A stretch of 42,290 bases of DNA from an uncultured Erysipelotrichaceae bacterium (GTDB lineage Bacteria; Bacillota_I; Bacilli_A; RFN20; CAG-826), in contig CADCPN010000005.1 in NCBI GenBank assembly GCA_902803375.1, forward strand, positions 1 to 42,290. The letters run 5' to 3'. The translations under genes and the position numbers were made by a program. The first letter of the stretch is position 1. Each line of letters starts with the position of its first letter. Of this stretch, positions 7,436 to 15,560 are shown piece by piece. The notes beneath the pieces are model-generated. The model saw only the letters and a list, made by a program, of their open reading frames with translations. It searched no databases and was not told where the DNA came from.

Positions 7436-8439
7436 TGGCCAATAGAGACCCCAAAGTCGTGAGCTTCACGATGTCCCATATCAAAGGCAAGGATACGGGC
7501 ATCGAGATGATCCTTAGGAAAGCCCTCTCCCAAAGAGGCATCAAGTACCGCCTATATTCGGGCAATGTTTTCGGCCACCCCGACATCGTGATCTCCAAAT
7601 ATAAGATCGCGATCTTCGCCGACTCCGAGTTCTGGCATGGCTATAACTTTAAGGAGAACAAGAAAAACCTCCATACCCATCTCGATTATTGGATCCCCAA
7701 GATCGAAAGAAACATCGAAAGGGACAAAGAAGTCAACGCTGAGCTAGAGCGCCAAGGCTACAGCGTCCTGCGCTTCTGGGGATTTGAAATCAATAAGAAC
7801 CTCGACGCGGTCATGAAGACCATCATCAAGGCCTATGATGAAAAAAAGCGCGCCTATGAGCTAAGCGCCTCCATCGATAAGAAGGACTACACCACCCTTT
7901 GCTACATCGAGAAGGGCGATAGCTACCTCTTGCTTCACCGCGTGAAGAAGAAAGATGACCTTAACGAAGGCAAGTGGATCGGCGTCGGGGGACATGTGGA
8001 GGAAGGCGAAAGCCCCGCTTCCTGCATGAAGCGCGAGATCAAGGAAGAGACCGGCTTAGACGTCACCTCCTATCAATACCTTGGCAAAGTCGATTTCCTT
8101 AACGATAGGTATCCCCCCGAAAGGATGTACCTCTATAAGGTCACGGGCTTCACGGGTGAGCTGCGCGACTGCGATGAAGGAGAGCTATCCTGGATAAAGA
8201 AAGAGAGAATGATGTCTCTTCCGATGTGGGAAGGGGATAAGTATTTCCTGCCCTTATTGGAAAAAGAAGAAGCATCTACCTTCTCTCTTGCCCTCATTTA
8301 TGAGGATAATGTTCTCACCAAGGTCTATGGCCCTTGCTTCCCGGCAAGGAAAAATAGAGGCAAGGCCAAGAAGAAAAGGAAGACAAAAAACAATGGAGAA
8401 AAACCAGGAAAAGAAAACCGTCGACATCGACCAGAATAA
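7435..8439 (+). CDS. Vsr-like endonuclease fused to NUDIX hydrolase
   Basis: A 334-residue two-domain protein. Residues 1 to about 140 are a very-short-patch-repair (Vsr) type nuclease: the conserved Glu in GIEMILRKAL, the catalytic Asp in FGHPDIVI (about residue 50), and FADSEFWHGYNF. In E. coli Vsr the last region carries zinc-binding Cys/His residues; here they are replaced, as in a zinc-free subfamily of Firmicutes. Residues about 155-290 are NUDIX: the box GGHVEEGE...REIKEETGLD is complete. The C-terminal 40 residues are very basic (RKNRGKAKKKRKTKN). Vsr nicks T:G mismatches; NUDIX enzymes hydrolyse oxidised dNTPs or other nucleoside diphosphate derivatives. No cytosine methyltransferase is nearby. 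The gene overlaps its upstream neighbour by one base and the next gene by 47. Confidence 0.9.
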   Translation: MANRDPKVVSFTMSHIKGKDTGIEMILRKALSQRGIKYRLYSGNVFGHPDIVISKYKIAIFADSEFWHGYNFKENKKNLHTHLDYWIPKIERNIERDKEVNAELERQGYSVLRFWGFEINKNLDAVMKTIIKAYDEKKRAYELSASIDKKDYTTLCYIEKGDSYLLLHRVKKKDDLNEGKWIGVGGHVEEGESPASCMKREIKEETGLDVTSYQYLGKVDFLNDRYPPERMYLYKVTGFTGELRDCDEGELSWIKKERMMSLPMWEGDKYFLPLLEKEEASTFSLALIYEDNVLTKVYGPCFPARKNRGKAKKKRKTKNNGEKPGKENRRHRPE

Positions 8440-8989
8440 ACTCACCGAGGAGTGCCTTACCTTTGGAATCATGGCCAGCGTTTTGTCTACCTATGTAAGG
8501 GAAAAAGGCATCGCCTGCTCCCACGATGCCCCCTATATCTATACCGCGATTACGCTGCTTGACCAGCGTTTAGGCAGTGAAGGCTATCACGTCGCCGCTT
8601 TCACTTTGATGGATGCTTATTTCGACCGCGAAGTACATTTCGGCAAAGACAAGGTCACCGTCTTCCCGCAATGGGATCCCGACGACCATCACAATGAAGA
8701 CTGCCATCGCCTTAGCGACCTATTCTTCGTGATGCAGGCCTGGAACTATTTCGCCTCCTATGAGGAAGCCTGCAATCCTAGTGACTTCCTAGGGCCCCTC
8801 TTCTTCATGGCGGGCGCCATCAACGAAGACATCGCCAAAGGCTACCATATGGATCCAAGCGCTGAGCATTATCAGAAATTTGAAGAGGCTTTGCTTTCTT
8901 CCAATTCCCTCGCCAAGCTAGACGATAGGCTGAAGATGATCGACCAGCTCATCCTCAATTTCCGCAAAATCAATACCCCCCAAGCTTAA
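8393..8989 (+). CDS. Conserved-looking hypothetical protein, third gene of the Vsr-NUDIX operon
   Basis: A 198-residue soluble protein of unknown family. I chose the ATG at 8393 (MEKNQEKKTVDID) because AAAAGGAAG precedes it and the longer frame from 8288 would lie wholly inside the Vsr-NUDIX coding region with an unnatural composition. Even so it overlaps that gene by 47 bases, so the two are tightly coupled. Visible features are His/Asp-rich stretches (PDDHHNEDCHRLSDL; EDIAKGYHMD) and a helical C-terminus (DDRLKMIDQLILNFRK). The DDHHNEDCHRLSD cluster could bind metal, but this is speculation. A strong terminator follows at 9003-9028. Confidence 0.8.
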   Translation: MEKNQEKKTVDIDQNKLTEECLTFGIMASVLSTYVREKGIACSHDAPYIYTAITLLDQRLGSEGYHVAAFTLMDAYFDREVHFGKDKVTVFPQWDPDDHHNEDCHRLSDLFFVMQAWNYFASYEEACNPSDFLGPLFFMAGAINEDIAKGYHMDPSAEHYQKFEEALLSSNSLAKLDDRLKMIDQLILNFRKINTPQA

Positions 8990-9002
8990 AATCTTTTCTC
9001 TG

Positions 9003-9028
9003 CCTCCCTATGAAAAGGGAGGTTTTTT
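9003..9028 (+). terminator. Terminator of the 6152-8989 operon
   Basis: CCTCCC, 8-base loop, GGGAGG, then TTTTTT, 13 bases after the stop at 8989. Confidence 0.85.
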
Positions 9029-9037
9029 ATCGGGTGC

Positions 9038-10213
9038 CTAGCGAATTTCCCTTTGCTTTAAAGAATATTCTTTTGGGCTCATACCTTTTATTTTCTTAAA
9101 AGACTTCGTGAAATGGGCGGGAGAAGAGAAGCCTAGATAATAGGCGATCTCGTTGCAACGCCTTTCCGGGTCCTCTAAAAGGATGCACGCCTGCTCTATC
9201 TTCTGCTTTTCAATGAAGGAGGAAACACTGCTGCCCGTCTCCTTTTTGAAACGGCTGCAAAGGCTGGAGACGGAAAGGGAAAGGCTATCCGCCACCTCTT
9301 GCAGGCGGATGGGGGAGGAGCAATGCGATTCCACGTAGTTGCCTACCCTTACGCTAAGCGGGCTGTTCTTTCTTTTCCCAAGCAGCCTTACGCGTTTGGT
9401 GTAATCCTCAACCATCTGAAACTGCAGGTTATATAGCTCGCTTTGGCTGGAAAGCGTCTCGGCTTGGCGAAGATAGGCGTCAGAAAGGGATAAGGCGACA
9501 TCGACGTCTAAACCTGCCTTAATGGCTTCCCTGGAGACAAGGGTGACGGAGATTGTGAAGATGTTCCTTTGCTGCCCGCTTAAGGATCCGGAGACGTCGC
9601 CCTGGTTAACCGAGGGAATATTCGCCGCCCACCGGATCAAGCCTTTTCTATCGCCGTTATGGACGAAAGAAAGCATTGCCCTCTCTGCTTCATAAGTAGG
9701 CGCATGCGACTGCATGATGAGGGAGAAGGGGTCTAGCTCTTTTTTCCGCCTTGGGCTAGAGGCGATCTCTGGGAAGGCCTCATCGAAGGTGGCTTTGTTG
9801 CCGGAGAGAGTGAAATAAAGCGACATCACCATGTGGAGGATGGAGTTAATCGGCAAAGGAAGGATGCGAGAGTAGGCGGAGGAAAAGCTCTCCATGTCCG
9901 CCATCTTCACACCCAGCTCATAGGCGAAGGCGGAGATATCTTGGGGAGAAGGGATCTTGCTTCTGCTTGGCCCAAGGATATAGAGACGGCCATTGGCTCT
10001 AAAGAAACCATAGCAATTGCCGAGCTTGTCGTAGCGGTAGCCGATGTTATCGGAGGCGGAAAGAATCTCCTTTTCCACCATGCCTATAGGCGGAAAGGGG
10101 TAGGAGCCATTTTGAAAGAAGCGGTGGAGGGCATTGCCCTCGTATTCGCAGACGGGAATTCGACATAACTCCACGGTGTTTTGCATCAAATAAGCGATTC
10201 CTGACTCATCCAT
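9038..10213 (-). CDS. AraC family transcriptional regulator, likely rhamnose operon activator
   Basis: A 391-residue protein. The last 100 residues are an AraC/XylS double helix-turn-helix: IRLQEVADSLSLSVSSLCSRF is the first HTH, and RCNEIAYYLGFSSPAHFTKSFKK with GMSPKEY is the diagnostic second one. Residues 1 to about 280 form a long effector/signalling region of the kind seen in Firmicutes AraC regulators, with no transmembrane segment. It is transcribed away from the rhamnose genes and shares their 90-base promoter region, so local control of rha genes is the natural inference; L-rhamnose would be the effector. Its own -10 TATAAT (10221-10226) is only seven bases from the ATG and there is no Shine-Dalgarno, so its mRNA is probably leaderless. 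Confidence 0.88.
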   Translation of the reverse strand: MDESGIAYLMQNTVELCRIPVCEYEGNALHRFFQNGSYPFPPIGMVEKEILSASDNIGYRYDKLGNCYGFFRANGRLYILGPSRSKIPSPQDISAFAYELGVKMADMESFSSAYSRILPLPINSILHMVMSLYFTLSGNKATFDEAFPEIASSPRRKKELDPFSLIMQSHAPTYEAERAMLSFVHNGDRKGLIRWAANIPSVNQGDVSGSLSGQQRNIFTISVTLVSREAIKAGLDVDVALSLSDAYLRQAETLSSQSELYNLQFQMVEDYTKRVRLLGKRKNSPLSVRVGNYVESHCSSPIRLQEVADSLSLSVSSLCSRFKKETGSSVSSFIEKQKIEQACILLEDPERRCNEIAYYLGFSSPAHFTKSFKKIKGMSPKEYSLKQREIR

Positions 10214-10220
10214 ATGTGGA

Positions 10221-10226
10221 ATTATA
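10221..10226 (-). promoter_or_regulatory. -10 box of the AraC-type regulator gene
   Basis: Perfect TATAAT on the minus strand, followed by TCCACAT and the start ATG at 10213. The -35 is not obvious. Confidence 0.55.
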
Positions 10227-10258
10227 TAAAAAATGTGTTAGAAGATATAAGTGTTTTA

Positions 10259-10277
10259 TGGAAGCGCTTTCTATAAT
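10259..10277 (+). promoter_or_regulatory. cre (CcpA) site overlapping the -10 box of the rhamnose operon
   Basis: TGGAAGCGCTTTCT at 10259-10272 matches the catabolite-responsive element consensus TGNAANCGNNWNCW. A perfect TATAAT follows at 10272-10277, sharing one base with it. The -35 region is poor, as expected for an AraC-activated promoter. CcpA-HPr binding here would block transcription when preferred sugars are present. Confidence 0.75.
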
Positions 10278-10302
10278 GTGGCCAAAAGAAAGCAGCTTCA
10301 TC

Positions 10303-10575
10303 ATGGATTTACCTAAACTCAGAGAAAGCATTCATTCCCTAAGCCTAGAAGAGAAGGCGAAGTTGCTCGGCTGCGCCTCCTCCCTTAGCCATTATTCCAA
10401 AGGCGCCCTCTCCAAGTGGCTGCTCGCCGTGATGGCTCTAATCAACATAGATGGCGAAAACTCCTTCCTCCTAAAGCCGATCATCGGCGGCAAGGAGACG
10501 TTTGCCAATGCCTCCTATAATGGGTGGCAGAAAACGTTAGGGCCCGGAGAACATAGATTCAAAATCCAAAGGTAA
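10303..10575 (+). CDS. Small unknown protein leading the rhamnose operon
   Basis: A 90-residue protein. The longer frame from 10216 cannot be used because it begins upstream of the -10 box at 10272-10277; the ATG at 10303 (MDLPKLRESIHSLSLEEKAK) is the first good start after it. The beginning (SLSLEEKAKLLG) resembles the opening of GH3 beta-glucosidases, and the rest (SYNGWQKTLGPGEHRFKIQR at the end) resembles a beta-sandwich strand pair as found in glycosidase accessory domains. It could thus be an internally deleted glycosidase, or a small genuine rhamnose gene. It is not the usual rhamnose mutarotase RhaM. rhaB starts 8 bases after its stop, so it is the first gene of the operon. Confidence 0.6.
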   Translation: MDLPKLRESIHSLSLEEKAKLLGCASSLSHYSKGALSKWLLAVMALINIDGENSFLLKPIIGGKETFANASYNGWQKTLGPGEHRFKIQR

Positions 10576-10583
10576 AAGAAATT

Positions 10584-11954
10584 ATGAAACGTTACTTAGC
10601 AATTGATATCGGCGCTTCCTCAGGAAAAGCCCTGCTCGCCGAATATGACGGGCAGAAGCTAGATTTGGAGGAAGTCCACCGTTTCCCCAACCATCCAAAA
10701 AAGGATAAGGAAGGGAACCTATATTGGGATATAGAATCCCTCTTCGCCGAAGTGAAGAAGGCTATTGCCGCCTGCAAGGATTTGGGCAGACTCCCCGATT
10801 CCGTCGGCATCGACACCTGGGGCGTTGACTATGTCTTGCTCGACAAGAAGGGCAACAGGATCGGCCACGCCCATTCTTACCGCGATACCTCTAGAGATAC
10901 CTCCTCTCAAGTCCATAAGATCATCCCCTTTGAGGAGCTTTACGAAAGGACGGGCATCCAGTTTCAGCCCTTTAATTCCATCTATCAGCTCTATGCCGAT
11001 AAGATTCTTGGAAACTTGGAGAAGGCAAGCTACCTCATGCAGCTTCCTGATTACCTTGGCTACCGTCTAACTGGGGTCATGCGCCAGGAATACACCAACG
11101 CGACGACTTCTGGCTTAGTGAATGCCAAAACCCACACCTGGGATAAGGAAATCCTCGCTAAGCTTGGCATCAAGGAGAGCCTATTCGGAGCCCTCACGCA
11201 GCCTGGCACCCTCTTAGGAAAGCTAAGCGAGGATGTGGCGAAGGAAGTCGGCTATCAAACCTCTATCGTCACAGTCGCCACCCACGATACCGCCAGCGCA
11301 GTCCTTGCCATCCCATTAGAGAAGGATGAGCCCTATATCTCTTCTGGCACCTGGAGTTTGTTCGGGCTAGAAGAAGAGGTGGCCCATACCGACGCCCTCT
11401 CCAGGAGATTCAACTATTCTAACGAAGGCGGTCTAAACCATTCCTTCCGTTACCAAAAGAACATCATGGGCCTATGGATGATCCAAGAGGTCAGGAATGA
11501 ATTGGGTGGGAAATATTCCTTCCCCGAGCTCGTCGAGCTTGCCAAAAAGAGCAAGGACGACCACCTCATCAACGTGAATTCGCCGGCCTATCTCTCGCCT
11601 GCTTCGATGATCGAAGCCATCAAATCCGAAATCGGAGAGGAAGCCGATGTCGGCGACCTTGCCAGAGTCATCTACCGCTCCCTTGCCGAGAGCTATCGCG
11701 ACGCCCTAGAGGAGCTTAGCGCCCTCACCGGCAAGAAGTTCACCACCCTCCACATCACTGGGGGAGGCGGCAATAACCAATACCTGAATGCCCTCACCGC
11801 GGAGGCGACGGGCTTAAAGGTCATCGTCGGCCCGATTGAGGGAACTGGCCTAGGCAACCTGCTCATGCAGCTATATGCCGACAAACAGATCTCTAGCCTC
11901 CAAGAAGGCAGAGCCATCATCAGAAGATCATTTGACATTAAGGAGGTCAAATAA
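10584..11954 (+). CDS. rhaB: Rhamnulokinase
   Basis: A 456-residue FGGY-family sugar kinase, close to the usual rhamnulokinase length. It phosphorylates L-rhamnulose to L-rhamnulose 1-phosphate with ATP. Visible motifs: N-terminal phosphate-1 loop AIDIGASSGKALLAEYDG, the substrate region VGIDTWGVDYVLLD with the conserved Asp, YRDTSRDTSSQ, THDTASAVLAIP, SSGTWSLFG, and the C-terminal adenosine motif HITGGGGNNQYLNALTA. The TWGVDY and THDTASA segments distinguish RhaB from xylulokinases. AAAGG lies 11 bases before the ATG. It is followed five bases later by rhaA and is under the cre/AraC promoter at 10259-10277. Confidence 0.95.
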   Translation: MKRYLAIDIGASSGKALLAEYDGQKLDLEEVHRFPNHPKKDKEGNLYWDIESLFAEVKKAIAACKDLGRLPDSVGIDTWGVDYVLLDKKGNRIGHAHSYRDTSRDTSSQVHKIIPFEELYERTGIQFQPFNSIYQLYADKILGNLEKASYLMQLPDYLGYRLTGVMRQEYTNATTSGLVNAKTHTWDKEILAKLGIKESLFGALTQPGTLLGKLSEDVAKEVGYQTSIVTVATHDTASAVLAIPLEKDEPYISSGTWSLFGLEEEVAHTDALSRRFNYSNEGGLNHSFRYQKNIMGLWMIQEVRNELGGKYSFPELVELAKKSKDDHLINVNSPAYLSPASMIEAIKSEIGEEADVGDLARVIYRSLAESYRDALEELSALTGKKFTTLHITGGGGNNQYLNALTAEATGLKVIVGPIEGTGLGNLLMQLYADKQISSLQEGRAIIRRSFDIKEVK

Positions 11955-11959
11955 CTTAT

Positions 11960-13198
11960 ATGGAAAACTTTGAAAAAGAATACGCGAAGCTTGGCATCGA
12001 TGTGAAAAAGGCCTTTGCCCGCGTTAGAAACATCCCCATCTCCGTCCATTGCTGGCAAGGCGATGACGTCCTCGGCTTCGAAGGCGTTTCCAAACTCGAA
12101 GGCGGCATCCAGACCACCGGCAATTACCTTGGCCGCGCCAGAACCCCGGAAGAACTATTCGCCGATATAGAGAAGTGCTTCGCCTATATGCCTGGCAAGA
12201 AGAGGCTGAACCTCCATGCCTGCTATGCGATCCTTGGCGAAGAGCAGGGCAAGGTCGACCGCGACCAGTACAAGTTTGAATACTTCAAGCCCTGGGTCGA
12301 TTTCGCCAAGCGCCTTGGCTTAGATGGCATCGACTTCAACCCGACCTTCTTCGCCCATCGCCGCGTTAAGGATAACCTTACCCTTTCCTCCCCGGATGAA
12401 GAAACCCGCAAATTCTGGGTCGAACACGGCAGACGCTCCCTGGAGATCGCCTCTAGGCTAGGCAAAGAGTTCGGCAAGCCCTGCTTCGTCAACATCTGGA
12501 TCCCCGACGGATTCAAAGACGTCCCGGCCGACCGGCTCACTCCGCGCCTTCGCCTTAAGAAGTCCCTCGATGAAATCATTGACTGGCCGGGATACGACAA
12601 AAAATTCGTCACCATCGGCGTCGAATCCAAAGTCTTCGGCATCGGCGTGGAATCCTGCACCGTCGGCAGCTCCGAGTTCTATCAGAATTACGCCGCCAGA
12701 AAAGGCATCTGCTGCTTGATGGATACGGGCCATTATCACCCGACCGAAGTCGTCTCCGATAAGATCCCCTCCCTTCTTTGCTTCTATGACCACATCGCCC
12801 TCCATGTCTCCCGCCCGGTGAGATGGGACAGCGACCACGTCATCATCTTCGATGACGAGCTAAAGGAAGTCGCCAAGGAGATCATCCGCAACAATGCCGA
12901 GGAGAAGATGATTATTGGCCTCGATTACTTCGACGCCTCCATTAACCGCCTGCTTGCCTGGACTACCGGCGAACGCTCGATGGAGAAGGCACTTCTTTAC
13001 GCTGCCCTTCTCCCGAATGAAGAGATGAAGAAGGCTCAGGATGAAGGAGACTTCACTAAGCTCCTCTATCTGCAGGAACACGCCAAGATGCTCCCCTTCG
13101 CCGATGCTTGGAACGCTTATCTAAAGGAACAGGGGCTGGAAGAGGATTACTATTCCCCGCTTAAGGAATACGAAGAGGAAGTCCTGCAGAAACGCTAA
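11960..13198 (+). CDS. rhaA: L-rhamnose isomerase
   Basis: A 412-residue enzyme converting L-rhamnose to L-rhamnulose, the first pathway step, with a divalent metal. The N-terminal ISVHCWQGDDVLGFEG segment is diagnostic for RhaA. Metal and substrate residues are in GIDFNPTFFAHRRVKDNLTL, NIWIPDGFKD, VGVESKVFGIGVES (here IGVESKVFGIGVESCTVGS), MDTGHYHPTEVVSDK and LHVSRPVRWDSDHV; all look intact. The ribosome binding site AAGGAGG sits at the end of rhaB. Length and motifs agree with the family. Confidence 0.96.
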   Translation: MENFEKEYAKLGIDVKKAFARVRNIPISVHCWQGDDVLGFEGVSKLEGGIQTTGNYLGRARTPEELFADIEKCFAYMPGKKRLNLHACYAILGEEQGKVDRDQYKFEYFKPWVDFAKRLGLDGIDFNPTFFAHRRVKDNLTLSSPDEETRKFWVEHGRRSLEIASRLGKEFGKPCFVNIWIPDGFKDVPADRLTPRLRLKKSLDEIIDWPGYDKKFVTIGVESKVFGIGVESCTVGSSEFYQNYAARKGICCLMDTGHYHPTEVVSDKIPSLLCFYDHIALHVSRPVRWDSDHVIIFDDELKEVAKEIIRNNAEEKMIIGLDYFDASINRLLAWTTGERSMEKALLYAALLPNEEMKKAQDEGDFTKLLYLQEHAKMLPFADAWNAYLKEQGLEEDYYSPLKEYEEEVLQKR

Positions 13199-13222
13199 TC
13201 ATCCATTTAAGGAATAAAAACC

Positions 13223-14086
13223 ATGAAAGACATTCTAGAATCCAGCTTCATTAAGGAGTTCTGCCGCCTCACCACCAATATGTATCGCCTTGGCTGGGAC
13301 GAGCGTAACGGCGGCAACGTCTCCTATCTTCTTAAGGAAGAGGAGCTGAAAGACTACCTCGACCTAACCAAGGTCATCCGCAAGATCCCCTTCGCTGGCG
13401 TTCACCCGACATCCTTCGATGCCACCCCGCTTGCAGGCAAGATCTTCCTTGTCACCGGCACTGGCAAATATTTCAAAAACGTTGAGCTGGACCCCAAGAA
13501 CAACCTCGGCATCGTCCGCATCGCCAATAATGGCAAAGAAGCCGAGCTTCTCTGGGGCTTTGAGGATGGCGGACGCTTCACCAGCGAATTCCCGGCCCAC
13601 ATGATGTCCCATATGGCCCGATTATCCGTCGACCCGAATAACCGCATCGTCATGCATTGCCATCCGACCAATCTCCTTGCGATGAGCTATTGCCATCCCC
13701 TCGATGAGGCTTCCTTCTCCCACACCCTTTGGGAGATGTCCACCGAATGCATCGTCGTCTTCCCGGAAGGCGTCGGCTGCCTCCCCTGGATGCTTTGCGG
13801 CACCGATACCATCGGCGAAGCCACCGCGGCGAAGATGAAGGACTTCCGCCTTGTCCTTTGGCCCTTCCATGGCATCTATGGCGCTGGCAAGGACATCGAT
13901 GAGGCGTTTGGCCTAATCGAGACCGCCGAGAAGGCCGCGAGTGTCTATAACGTCATTGGCTCCCGCCCGATCCTTCAGACCATCACTGAGGACGATATGG
14001 CGGAGCTCATTAGCCTCTTCAACCTTTCCCCGAGATGGGATTTCTTTAAGGAAGAGAAGTACCGTTCTCTTGCCAAGAAGAAGTGA
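13223..14086 (+). CDS. rhaD: Rhamnulose-1-phosphate aldolase
   Basis: A 287-residue class II aldolase that splits L-rhamnulose 1-phosphate into dihydroxyacetone phosphate and L-lactaldehyde. Family features: GWDERNGGNVSYLL near the N-terminus (phosphate loop), LVTGTGKYFKN, the zinc-ligand segment VMHCHPTNLLAMSY with paired His residues, and FHGIYGAGKDIDEAFGLIE with the third His. The end of the gene uses TGA, confirming the standard code. AAGGAAT precedes the ATG. It closes the operon before terminators at 14107 and 14161; no rhamnose transporter or RhaM is present in the cluster. Confidence 0.96.
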   Translation: MKDILESSFIKEFCRLTTNMYRLGWDERNGGNVSYLLKEEELKDYLDLTKVIRKIPFAGVHPTSFDATPLAGKIFLVTGTGKYFKNVELDPKNNLGIVRIANNGKEAELLWGFEDGGRFTSEFPAHMMSHMARLSVDPNNRIVMHCHPTNLLAMSYCHPLDEASFSHTLWEMSTECIVVFPEGVGCLPWMLCGTDTIGEATAAKMKDFRLVLWPFHGIYGAGKDIDEAFGLIETAEKAASVYNVIGSRPILQTITEDDMAELISLFNLSPRWDFFKEEKYRSLAKKK

Positions 14087-14106
14087 CCCTCAAACCAAAG
14101 CAAATT

Positions 14107-14140
14107 GCCCTGCCGCTATCTTTCGGCGGGGCTTTCCTTT
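14107..14140 (+). terminator. Terminator of the rhamnose operon
   Basis: GCCCTGCCG, 8-base loop, CGGCGGGGC (9 pairs with one G-U), then TTTCCTTTAT. Confidence 0.8.
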
Positions 14141-14160
14141 ATAGCCCCTTGCTGGATTAA

Positions 14161-14196
14161 AAAATGCCGACCGCTTCATTTCGCAGCCGGCATTTT
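14161..14196. terminator. Second, bidirectional terminator between rhaD and pepC
   Basis: AAAATGCCG (14161-14169) and CGGCATTTT (14188-14196) form a stem with A/T runs on both sides. It can serve rhaD and the convergent pepC. Confidence 0.7.
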
Positions 14197-14222
14197 CGGA
14201 TGTTACTTTTGCTACTAGGCGA

Positions 14223-15560
14223 TTAATCCATGTTTGCCCACATGGCGTCGAAGGGAGAGACTTCCTTCACGTCGGAGGCCTGATACTTTTTCAAAAGCTC
14301 TTCGGAGATGTATTTCTTATCGACGAAGACTTCATAGACGAAGTTGTCGAACCAGACCTCATCCATATCATAGAAGCCGTCTTTGCCATTTTCCTTGCCC
14401 CAGGAATTCTCAACCTTGAAGCGGTTGGCGACGCCGTTATCAAGGAGATTGACGCCAGTGAAGGTCATGGCGTGGTTGCAGAAGCAGTTGCGGTAGCTAA
14501 GCCTATCGCCTTTGGAGAGGTGGAGGCTATAGCCAAGCAGCTCATCGGTGCGGAGCAGCTTGCCGCCGAGCTTGCCTTCTTTGCGCAGAGATTGCTGCCT
14601 GACATCGGCGCCGAACCAAACGGGATCCCCGCCTTTGATGGATGAGACGACGGCGAGCTTGAATTCATCGGGGGAGACGTTGAAGAAGATGACGGGATCG
14701 CCATCGATGACGTTATTGACGTAGGAGCAGGTGTATTTCTGATAGGGCTTGGTCTCTAGTAGCGGAGCATCGGTGAGAACGACGTAGTCGTCGAGGTCTT
14801 TGCCGATGTAGGAGTCGTAGAACTGCTTCGGGGAGAGCTTGGGGAGGCGGACGAATTTGTTGTCTTTGTCGGTGTACTCAAGCTGGAATTCCTTGACCGG
14901 CTCGCCAAGGGTGATGACCAAGATGCGGTGAACTTCCTCCAGCATCTTCTCCTTCATGGCGCGGAGCTGCTCTAGGCTTTTGCCATCCTTTTTGGCTTGC
15001 CGGAGGTCGTGGATATCTTGGCATAGCAAAGATTCGAGGATCTGGTTGAATTCAGAGGTGGCGCAGTTGACGGCGTTATCCGGCTGGAAATCACTGGGGA
15101 CGACGCCATACTTCTTGACGAGGTTGGTGAACATGACGAAGTGTCCGCCATCGCCTAGTCCGTTATCGAGGATGAAGACGTTAAGGCGGGAGTCGATGGG
15201 CTCATCGGCGAGCTCAATGGCCTTCTCAAGGGAGAAATTGAATTTCTCCAGCTTATCGAAGAACTGGAGATATGCCTGGGAAAGCTCGATGTTCTTAACG
15301 CCGAGTTTCTTGGCGAGGATGACGCGGATGACGTTAAGCCCCGCAAACATCCAGCAGCGGCCAGATTGCTTCTGGTTGCAGACGCTGCCGGCGTCGATGG
15401 AGTGGGAGTAGACGCTCTGGAGCTTGTTAAATTCCTTTTCATCGATGGCGGAATTGCTGATGCCGTTTTTGGCGACCGCGCGTCTAGCCAAGACGACGGA
15501 CTTGTCAGAGAAATCCTTCTCGAAGGAGGAGATGTTCTCAAAGCTGATGCCTTTATTCAT
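14223..15560 (-). CDS. pepC: Aminopeptidase C (bleomycin hydrolase family, C1B)
   Basis: A 445-residue cysteine peptidase, the normal PepC length. The catalytic Cys is in QKQSGRCWMFAGLN (about residue 69), His in NHAMTFTGVN (about 363), Asn in VENSWGKENG (about 385). PepC forms hexamers in the cytosol and removes N-terminal residues from peptides, with the C-terminal tail reaching into the active site. The start has AAGAAGGAACTCACAT before the ATG, a clear Shine-Dalgarno. It is divergent from the M24 peptidase at 15740, and the two probably share a role in peptide use. Convergent with rhaD across two terminators. Confidence 0.96.
   Translation of the reverse strand: MNKGISFENISSFEKDFSDKSVVLARRAVAKNGISNSAIDEKEFNKLQSVYSHSIDAGSVCNQKQSGRCWMFAGLNVIRVILAKKLGVKNIELSQAYLQFFDKLEKFNFSLEKAIELADEPIDSRLNVFILDNGLGDGGHFVMFTNLVKKYGVVPSDFQPDNAVNCATSEFNQILESLLCQDIHDLRQAKKDGKSLEQLRAMKEKMLEEVHRILVITLGEPVKEFQLEYTDKDNKFVRLPKLSPKQFYDSYIGKDLDDYVVLTDAPLLETKPYQKYTCSYVNNVIDGDPVIFFNVSPDEFKLAVVSSIKGGDPVWFGADVRQQSLRKEGKLGGKLLRTDELLGYSLHLSKGDRLSYRNCFCNHAMTFTGVNLLDNGVANRFKVENSWGKENGKDGFYDMDEVWFDNFVYEVFVDKKYISEELLKKYQASDVKEVSPFDAMWANMD

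Noticed and set aside
6889-7533. Long minus-strand frame opposite the acidic repeat protein
   Set aside because: Shadow of the low-complexity region; Ser/Leu/Phe-rich with no ribosome binding site or family.
8288-8392. Longer start for the third gene of the Vsr-NUDIX operon
   Set aside because: The 35 extra codons lie wholly in another frame of the NUDIX coding region and have an arginine/lysine-rich shadow composition.
10216-10302. Upstream extension of the first rha-operon gene to an ATG at 10216
   Set aside because: The cre box and TATAAT lie inside it, so it would start before the promoter; the ATG at 10303 is used.
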